From the NCBI GenBank assembly GCA_037349315.1, contig JBAIAC010000027.1:13563501-13627500 (forward strand): a stretch of DNA of 64,000 bases, read 5' to 3'. The notes beneath the pieces are model-generated. The model did not search any database, was not told the DNA's origin, and saw only the letters and a program-made list of their open reading frames with translations. Below, piece by piece: positions 56,502-64,000 of the stretch. The DNA is from Chelydra serpentina. Lineage: Eukaryota > Chordata > Testudines > Chelydridae. The translations under genes and the position numbers were made by a program. Numbering within the stretch: the stretch's first letter is position 1; each line of letters opens with the position of its first letter.

Positions 56502-57509
56502 TGTGACATACCACGGTACATTTCCAGACTAGTGAGCAGCTGTGTCACTCCGGGCTTCTGGGTGCCTTACAAAGCCTTGCTGAAGTGGCTTCCATCTGGG
56601 CCTCTCCCAAACAGCCTTCCAGCATGCAAGCCACACCCTGAGTGTTTGTGCATAACTACAGCCTGCCAGCCACACTTGGGTTACACTCTGGCTCTCACCA
56701 GCCTTGGTTATACTGCAGAGTGACCCCACCCACCCACACACACACAGCCCATCTTAGATTTCCTCTCTGAAATGTATGTCCTGTACAATTTAACACACCA
56801 GATTAGATAATAATAAACTTCTTTTATTATTTTAACTACAAAGAGATTTGAAGTGAATACAAGTAACAAGGCATAAAAGTCAAAAATGGTCATAAGAAAA
56901 AATAAAGATAGGCACCAGTAGTGTTCTAATTTAACAAACTATGTTAAATGCAAAGCAAAGTTCTCTCACCACATGCTTTGGTCTTATTGACCAAACTACT
57001 GATGTCAGGACCACACCCCCACTCCAATGGCTGCATCCTTTATCCCTTCAGCCACAGTCAATCGATGAGCAGAGAGAGAAGGAGTTCCTTGGGATGTTTG
57101 TCCCTCCTCTTTATACTTTCAATCTGCCTCTCAAAAAACATTTCCAGACAGGTACCAGGAGACAAAAAGGCTATATGGAAGGATGTTCCCTGATGCTTTT
57201 TCCTCACTTGTCTAAGCTTCCTTAGTTTCCCTCCTGCTTGATGACGGTTTACTGCTTAAATCCACATTAAGCAGAGCACACATTCCTTTGTTTAGGACAG
57301 ACTTGTTTGCCAAGCTCAGTGTGGAACATGTGTTAACATCGTAAAGTGGAATCTTATAACTTCACATATGGTCTTGCCACACATTTTTTCGGGATGATAT
57401 TGATCAGCAAATACTGAGTTTTCAAGTGATACCTTGCAAGGCATACTTTGTACGAAAAGAGTATTACAACAGTGTGTAGGGTTTGAATACAGGGGTATAT
57501 TCTGTCACA
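56502..57509 (-). mobile_element. Solo LTR of an endogenous retrovirus (1008 bp)
   Basis: The ends TGTGACATACC and TATTCTGTCACA are inverted (TGTGACA/TGTCACA). The flanks ATTAC (56497-56501) and GTTAC (57510-57514) form a 5-bp duplication with one change. On the minus strand TATAAAGAGG near 57110 and AATAAAAG near 56830 are promoter-like and polyadenylation-like, which sets the orientation. No retroviral genes adjoin it. Confidence 0.75.
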
Positions 57510-57514
57510 GTTAC

Positions 57515-58145
57515 TACATCAATTAGCCTCAAAAACAGGAACAGTGTGTCTTTGAGCAACCATAACAGCTAGACATTTAGTTTTTGGGTTTTTTTTTTAA
57601 AACTGAAAGCTTACATTCTAGAGAACAAAAAGGTAACATGAAAGAGGTGCCCAGCATTGAGTACCTCTGCCTCTTTGCCAGATTTGAAATACCTATTTTT
57701 TATTTGCTTGTTTTCCCCCCTGAATTGGGATCCGTTGCGCTACATGTTCCTGAAATGCGGTTTCAAACAGAGAATCCTCCCAGGAGCATGCTTTGCTCAG
57801 GGTGAAGCTCAAGTCAATTCTTATCAGAAAAAAGACACAGGCTTTTCAGTGGGATGGCTTTGCTTATATTCTACACAGTGGATAAATGCGCGCGCGCGCT
57901 CTCTCTCTCTCTCTCCTCTCTGCAGGAACATGCAGAATGCCTTAGTGAAAATAAAAGACCGGCATTGCTTGGTTTTGGACTGCAGAGGGAGCTAAAACCT
58001 TTCCATGGAGAAGTCGTATTAGGATTTCCTTCAATTGCTGGATAGACAGAAGTGAATAAATCTTGAGAGAGAGAAAACACAAAACTAAAATGTGTTTACA
58101 CTACCCCCATTCACAGAAACAGAAACCCCCCTTGATATATTAATA
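57515..58145. other. No gene; microsatellite (GC)n(CT)n at 57888-57919
   Basis: GCGCGCGCGCGC is followed by CTCTCTCTCTCTCTCC and then TCTCTGCAG. The alternating GC tract could adopt Z-DNA. The rest is featureless. Confidence 0.5.
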
Positions 58146-58154
58146 ATAGGGGGT

Positions 58155-58604
58155 CAGGGCCGGTGCAAGGATATTTTGTGCCCTAGGCAAAAATTCCACC
58201 TTGCGTCCCCGTTCCCCACCCCGGCTGCACATCAGTTCATTGAGGGGCAAATCCCAACGCGCCTTTATAGACCCCAGGGGCCAGGGCTGGGAGCCGCAGA
58301 GCCCGAGCGCGGCGACGGGGAAGTCGGGGGGGGCGCACGGGGGCTGGCGCCCGCATGCATCTCCTACACCCTGCAGGAGCCCCCCCGGGGGGGGACGCCA
58401 GGCCGCAGCCTGGGCAGGAGGAGTGGGGGCACGGCTGCTCCCCGCTTGCGGCTCTGCCTTTGCAGGGCTGCTGGCCCCCCTGCACCGCGCTGGCACCTCC
58501 ATGGCTGGGGCTTGCCACCCCCGCAAGCCGATGCTTTTTGGCGGCCCCAACCACTTGGCGCCCTAGGTGACCGCCTAGTTCGCCTAGTGGTTGCACCGGC
58601 CCTG
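58155..58604. mobile_element. hAT element, CAGGGCCGG-type, 450 bp with CpG-rich interior
   Basis: Perfect ends CAGGGCCGGTGCAA and TTGCACCGGCCCTG. The flanks TAGGGGGT and ATAGGGGT fit one 8-bp duplication with a G-run length change. The interior (CCCGAGCGCGGCGACGGGG, CCGCCTAGTTCGCCTAG) is among the most GC-rich DNA in the window and generates the 120-190 codon frames seen there on both strands. Confidence 0.9.
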
Positions 58605-58679
58605 ATAGGGGTGCAGCAGCTGGGAAGGGAGACAACATTAAAAAGAAAACAATCCTAATAAGATAAAGATAGTTATTTG

Positions 58680-58912
58680 TATTGCAGTAGTACCTACACA
58701 CTCCAGTCAGGATCAGAGCCACATTGTTTTAGGAACAGTATGAACAGTTCCCACCCTGCAGAGCTTACGACCTAAACAGACAAGACAAACCAAGGGTCTG
58801 AGGGTAAACAGACGGACAAAATCACTTCACCTAAGAACACATTGGAGCTCCATGGAAGAGCGGGGCATAGAACCCAAGTCTTCCAACTCCCAGTGCACTA
58901 TCGTCACCGCCT
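58680..58912 (-). repeat. MIR/CORE-like SINE, near full length
   Basis: In order: TTGTATTGCAGTAGTACCTA, CCCACCCTGCAGAGCTTACG, AAACAGACAAGACAAACCAA, CGGGGCATAGAACCCAAGTC and CACTATCGTCACCGCC. The reverse complement has a tRNA-like head, CORE and 3' tail. Confidence 0.7.
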
Positions 58913-58959
58913 CCTCTCTCTAACTGAAAGTCTCAGTGCAAAGATCCCCAAACCAATTA

Positions 58960-59075
58960 GGTTTTTATTCATATATCTTGAGTCACTTTACAAAGATAAT
59001 ACTCTCCCTATTTCACAGGGCTAGGAAACTGAGGCCCACAAAGGTGAAGGCGTCATCTGAAGACAGAGAGCAAGT
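58960..59075 (-). repeat. MIR-type SINE fragment
   Basis: GAGTCACTTTACAAAGATAA, CTCCCTATTTCACAGG and AGGAAACTGAGGCCCACAAA followed by GGTGAAGG match the reverse complement of MIR. Confidence 0.6.
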
Positions 59076-61300
59076 CCTGAGCACGCTGGATAGAAGCTGC
59101 GTTTTCTGACTCAGATGCACGGTACTCTATTCAAAGATCACACGACTTGTTTAACCGGACTACTCTGAAATGCTATTTCAGAAGTGCTGGGCAAAGCATT
59201 TATTGGCTTTCCTGACTGCTAATGGCATCAATGTTTGCTTTCAGAAGCCAAGCAAGAGAAGTGCTGAGTTCCCACTGGCCTAAAAACTATATTGATGACA
59301 GTTTGGAGTGGCTATTTGGCTGAATCAAGTTCACCTGCGCTATCCAAACAAGCAAACATGACTCTAGTACTGGCATACTTCTGACATAAAGGAACAGAAG
59401 GTGCGCCGGGTGGGTGGATTACACACAAAGAAGCCACAATACTCAATATCTCAATATACAGCAAACACTGTAAAATGGCAAAGCAAATTGTTTTAGATTA
59501 AACTAATTAGAATTATAAATAAAAGTTAAGAAGTTTTCCTGACAATTTTATAGTTTCTCACATTTCAAAACAGTTTCAGGAATAATCCAGCCACTAAGTT
59601 CAGTGTTTATCACAATTTAAACCATTACAAAGTCTCAAGTTGTCTCTCTTTTGACTCCTTAGCTCTGAATATTATTTGCTATTGCACAGAGGTTACCGAA
59701 GGACTAGCAAGCAACTTCACATTTACAGTACATCCAAAATGACCAGACACCTCAGGGGAACCAGATGGCTCAGTGTGGGATTTATAACTAGATACAAAGC
59801 CATTCACCTCTAGTTGGTAGTGAATAGAGCCTGAAATTCATCATCAGACGATAGCTGTTCACTGGCCTAATGGGAAACAAGCTGATTGTCTGAGTCCACT
59901 TACTAGCAGACAGGTGTCCCCATCAGTCAACCCATAACAAATAGTGCTAATTGACACTTGCCAATATCAGCAGGGTCACCAAGGATTGAATGAGCCATTG
60001 AAACTTGACCTCCTAGAGGAGGCCCTGCCAGGTCAGAGTTGATGCCCATTGGTAAGTGCTGTACAGGTGACACACCCCAGGCAATCTCAGAGCTCTGAGT
60101 ACATTAATAAATAAATAAATTATATATTATTCATATATATGAGAAACTGGAAAGGTCTTCACTGTGCCTGCCCCTAAATCCTCTTTCCAAAGCCCACTGA
60201 TATCAATGGAAAACCTTATTGCCCAGCCCTGCCTCTCCATGCCCACACATGCCCGCCACCAGCATAAGCTTCTTGCATACTCTAAAAGGTCTCAGCTGCT
60301 CAAAAGGTTTTCCAGAATGCTAAAATCAAACTGTATTAATTTTGTAAGACCACATTCAGAGATGCTCCCAGTACAAGGGCAAAGGGCAGGACAAGAGGCA
60401 AACAGCATCTTCCCTTCCTGCCCCAGGCACAAGCTGTTAAAAACATGTTTGAAATGGACTTAATTACGGTTTGCATTTCAACCTGAGAGCAGTGACCACC
60501 TTGCTGAAAAGTGGCACCATTCAGGACTCCATCCTCTTTCAGGATGGAGCTCCACTGAAGGCAATGGGGGTTCACCAATTTACGGAGCCTCTAGCCCAAA
60601 GTCTGTTTAGGAGGTAGGGCTTGCATCTTCCTATTATGACATATTGTTCCCAAGCTCCACAGTTGGGACGCTTTAACCACCCACTCCATTAAACTGGGCG
60701 AGAGCGGTGAGAAAGTCCATGGGAATGGCTTCATGAGAAACATTACTTCAGTTTAATGGCCCGGGGCTTTGGCCCCTTCCACCCCGTTTTATCCTGTTTT
60801 TCACATATAATGAAACCCAGCCAAACCTACCAGGTTTTCTATCAAAACTATGAGAAGCTAAAAAGTTTTACATTCTTCGAGAATCTAACCCCAAACCTAA
60901 AGCAGTTCAAGCAATTTATTCTCAGCCCAGCTTTGCAAGAGTTCATGAACATCAGACAGTTTGGCCCCAGTTTTTGGTTTGAGGTTTCATTGTGAACATC
61001 TAATTTCAAGTCTGTTTAATAGATATTAATAGTATCTGGATAAGGGACGTAGGACCCAGGAGCAATTCAGGCTCCAGTCCATGATATGCGATCCACAGAG
61101 AACGTAAGATTGTTACAGATGCCAGTTAGAAGACGAGTCATTTAGCTCAAGGAGCAGAGGCTTTAATCCTTAAGATCTTTGATTTAGCACCCCTACTGAT
61201 GATCAAGCATAAAGCACAGCTAACCCTACTTTAAAACCCAGCTCCTGCTTTGCCACAAGGAAAGGATCCCAGATTGCAGGGTTCTTTTAGGCTGGGTTCA
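59076..61300. other. No recognisable gene; (AAAT)n at 60105-60122
   Basis: TTAATAAATAAATAAATTAT is the only simple tract. Frames of up to 99 codons lack motifs. Confidence 0.45.
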
Positions 61301-61302
61301 CA

Positions 61303-61545
61303 ATTATTTATTTGTATTACACTTGAAGCCTCCGTGTGCTAGGCACTATACAAATACACAGTAACCGGACCGTTCCTTTCCTGAAGAGCTTAAACAGCCA
61401 AATAGTGGGAAAAGAGAGACAGGAACAGAGGTGTAAAGTGATTTGCTCAAGGTCACATGCAGCAGTTCAGTGGCTGAGCTGGGAACAGAACCCAGGTCTC
61501 CCAAGTCCACAGTCAACACCCACTAGACCACGCTGCTTTTCACAG
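61303..61545 (-). repeat. MIR/CORE-like SINE, near full length
   Basis: Order on the plus strand: TTTATTTGTATTACACTTGA, CCGTGTGCTAGGCACTATAC, CCTGAAGAGCTTAAACAGCC, TAAAGTGATTTGCTCAAGGT, GCTGGGAACAGAACCCAGGT and ACTAGACCACGCTGC. This is the best preserved member in the window. Confidence 0.75.
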
Positions 61546-63220
61546 TGCAATTATGCTTGCACCCAATGAAGCCTCGTAACAAAAAGTCACAACACTGAAT
61601 GCATGGAACACCTAATCTGAATGCATGGAAATGAGAGTCTGGCTTTGAAGGTTAAAACAAAACCAGTTCAAGTAGGTTAAGTTTGCCACTGTATTCACAC
61701 AGGCATTTTATAGTATGCATCAAAGCTGGCTGAACAGTGCTTTAGGTAGCCTGGGATAAGGTTTCACAGTACCAGGGCTGAAGAGCCACACAGCCCTTTG
61801 TACTCTCAGAAGCGTGGAAACTCCATCAACTTTTCTGAAAGTGGAATTCAATCAGTGCTTTGCACTTTTCAGGTCATGTTGTGAATCCCTTTCTCACTCT
61901 GAATTCAAAGGGGCTACCCCCCTGTAACTGTTAGTAAGGGTCTCACAAGCTGGGCCTAAAAATGTAAATAAGTGATAGTGAAGGTTAATAACCTTTATAT
62001 ATTAAAAGAGGGATCCTCCCCCACACAACTGTCTGACGTTGCTGCAGTCAGGCCTGGACAAGCAGGAGAAAATGCCCTCTTGCAAGAACTTGCTGAATAG
62101 TACAACCTAAAGAAACAATGCTCGTCTACCTGTGTATGCTCCGCCAGCATACATAATTGTGTCCATAGAAAGAGTCAGGTGTGGGCTTGTATCAAGTCTG
62201 TTTCACATTACACTGGGGCAAACAGTCCTGAATTAAGCCACCAAGCAACTGGGCATTTGGGCAAGTGGTTGAAGATTTTGCAGCTGGATATAAAGACAGA
62301 CACGGGACTAGATCTCCAGGGTATGTAAATGATACAGAAGTTAGGGTTGGTAGCACGCCACTCCATAATTATAAGAGAAAGGAAGAGTACTGCCATTTTG
62401 TTTGCTTATTAAGGAATTCGACTTTTAGGGACATCATCTCTTTCTTCCAGAATTTAGGCATGAGTTTCGAACTCATATACAGGCTATTACCTGAATTAAA
62501 ATATCTGTATTCTGAAAAGCTCCAGGCTTACTGCAACTGGTACATTTTGTGGGCAACAAGACGCAAAGAGATTTCTGTTTCATAAAACAGAACTTCATGG
62601 TCTCAGGGAGTTGAGTATGGAAACTGAATAGGGCATGTTCTGAATGACTATATGTGTTGCAGGTTGAGGAGCCGTTTAACGTGAAATCCCATATCTCATA
62701 GACCATGAAAGCTGCTTCAGCATGTTTATGTAATTGGGTATGGTTCTGCTGGCTTTAGCATGTGTGTTAAGAATGTGTCTGGTGTCTATCTTGATGTTCT
62801 TATAACGTTTTCTCCAGTTCCATAGAGCTTTAAGTAAGTTTTAGGCTTCACTCAAGGAATCCAATTGTTTGTGATTTCTTTTTGTATCCATGCTGCTCAG
62901 GTCTTAATGGAGATAATGTGATTTAAGGCCTGTGAATGTCTGTGCTATAATTTGCCCAAGATGGGTCTAATCAGACTATAAGAGAAGATATGCTGTTTTC
63001 TGATTGAGAGATCAGATTTGCAGCACAGTTAATCAATAGACTATATCTATATTTGTTCATTTATCTTGTTTTTTATTTATCCATTTCCATCTACCTCCTT
63101 TCTAAGGGGTAGCAGGCATGGGGCGGGGGGTAGAATAAAGGGACGCTTAAATCAAGCCACTTGCAGATACCAAGACTACACTATACAGTTTGGCAAGTTT
63201 ATGAGGCTTGATTTTCTTCT
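61546..63220. other. No recognisable feature
   Basis: The 106-codon frame at 62265-62585 has no motif. Confidence 0.45.
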
Positions 63221-63223
63221 CTT

Positions 63224-63320
63224 ATACCGCTGTAAATCAGAAGTAATTCTATTTCAGTCGATGGACCCAATTTTCCTGTCACTTACACCAATTACTCCTG
63301 ATTTACACTAGAGTAAGAAA
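63224..63320. repeat. Palindromic amniote repeat, TGTAAATC...GATTTACA type
   Basis: GCTGTAAATCAGAAGTAATT pairs with CAATTACTCCTGATTTACAC across a TTTCAGTCGATGGA centre. It is the better preserved of two copies (the other is at 10553). Confidence 0.5.
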
Positions 63321-63364
63321 ACCAAATCGGGGGTAAAATACCAAAAGTGACTTGGGACCCTTAA

Positions 63365-63475
63365 GAACCTAAGTCTCATTTCAGGTTGATGGGATTTAAG
63401 TGCCTAAGTCAGTTATCAAAATAGGACTTAGGCTCCTATTGTGCTTAGGCGCTTTTGAAAATTGTACCTCTAGCT
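63365..63475. repeat. Decayed repeat, AAGTGCCTAAGT / ACTTAGGC type
   Basis: ATTTAAGTGCCTAAGTC and GACTTAGGCTCCTATTGTGC followed by TTAGGCGCTTTTGAAAAT form approximate inverted units, similar to 1-110. Confidence 0.35.
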
Positions 63476-64000
63476 ACTGTCTTTTCACTGGAGTAAACAT
63501 CGGTATGAGATGAAAGCCAGGTTCCTTTTACCTGCACTGTTTGATTTATCTAGGTATACTCTTCCTTTCACATTATGTATTTTAACTGGATTGTAGTAGA
63601 TGCATGTTTGTAGGTTTCATACATGTAACAATGTGCACACTGCATTATTTATAAACAGGCGTTTCTTTGAGAGTTCTCTGGATTCATATTCATCTGTGGA
63701 AAAGAAACCATCAGGAATGTAACTGAACGTTTAACCAAACACACAAAATCTGCAAACAGCTGGGCACAGCCATTCAGGAGCATTGTGGTGTAATGTATTT
63801 ATAGAAAGAACCATCTCTCATTTCAGCCCGATTATCATTAGTCATTTCCCATGTGGGTACTTGACCAAAACCAACATTTTTATTCTCCATCCCAAGACTT
63901 AAAACACACATTAAAGAATTTTTAGAAGTATAAAAATTGGTAGTGTATGGAGGGGTATAGATGGAGGTGAAACAGTTAAACAAACCTGAGGAGGTCTTCT
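63476..64000. other. No recognisable feature
   Basis: AT-rich sequence to the window end. Confidence 0.4.

Noticed and set aside
58092..58722. Overlapping 120-188 codon frames on both strands
   Set aside because: They coincide with the GC-rich interior of the hAT element at 58155-58604, where stop codons are rare; frames open on both strands are an artefact.

Overview
The window is vertebrate nuclear DNA, almost certainly from a turtle. The strongest marker is a complete tRNA-derived SINE at 47587-47764 with Pol III A and B boxes and a 3' tail copied from CR1, the architecture of the tortoise Pol III/SINE (Cry) family. A CR1 LINE carrying the same 3' end lies at 3897-4885. MIR/CORE-like SINE relics, Penelope-like tails, solo LTRs and many short hAT elements fit the same assignment. 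I found no confirmable host protein gene, rRNA, tRNA or CRISPR. The window reads as intergenic or deep-intronic sequence shaped by transposons.

Layout. 1-6.1 kb holds decayed CR1 pieces, then two Penelope-like (GIY-YIG) elements head to head, one split by a 5'-truncated CR1. 6-19 kb is mostly unannotated, with three short hAT elements and Harbinger-like MITEs; the only candidate host coding signal is a 16-codon exon-like stretch on the minus strand at 17380-17427. 19.7-21.0 kb is a solo LTR with a 5-bp target duplication and a hAT MITE nested inside it. 21-36 kb has hAT elements, a Tigger element, MIR/CORE fragments and a mosaic of a Penelope tail with two truncated DNA transposons. 36-50 kb has three further probable LTRs, MIR/CORE fragments, the SINE and a hAT MITE inside an LTR. 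50.3-52.7 kb is the most unusual locus: a hAT unit whose two ends are inverted copies of the same transposase 3' end, flanked by one perfect 8-bp duplication and later split by a Penelope-like insertion. 53-64 kb has a Harbinger-like MITE, two hAT elements, a solo LTR and MIR/CORE relics.

No genes form an operon or pathway here. The useful information is a relative history of insertions. MIR/CORE relics are oldest, being hosts to hAT and Harbinger-like elements. LTRs then received hAT MITEs. Penelope-like elements inserted into hAT DNA and were themselves hit by CR1. Thirteen hAT-type insertions still show readable 8-bp target duplications, which fixes their boundaries to the base. Family names were assigned by reading motifs and from memory of amniote repeats; no database search was possible.
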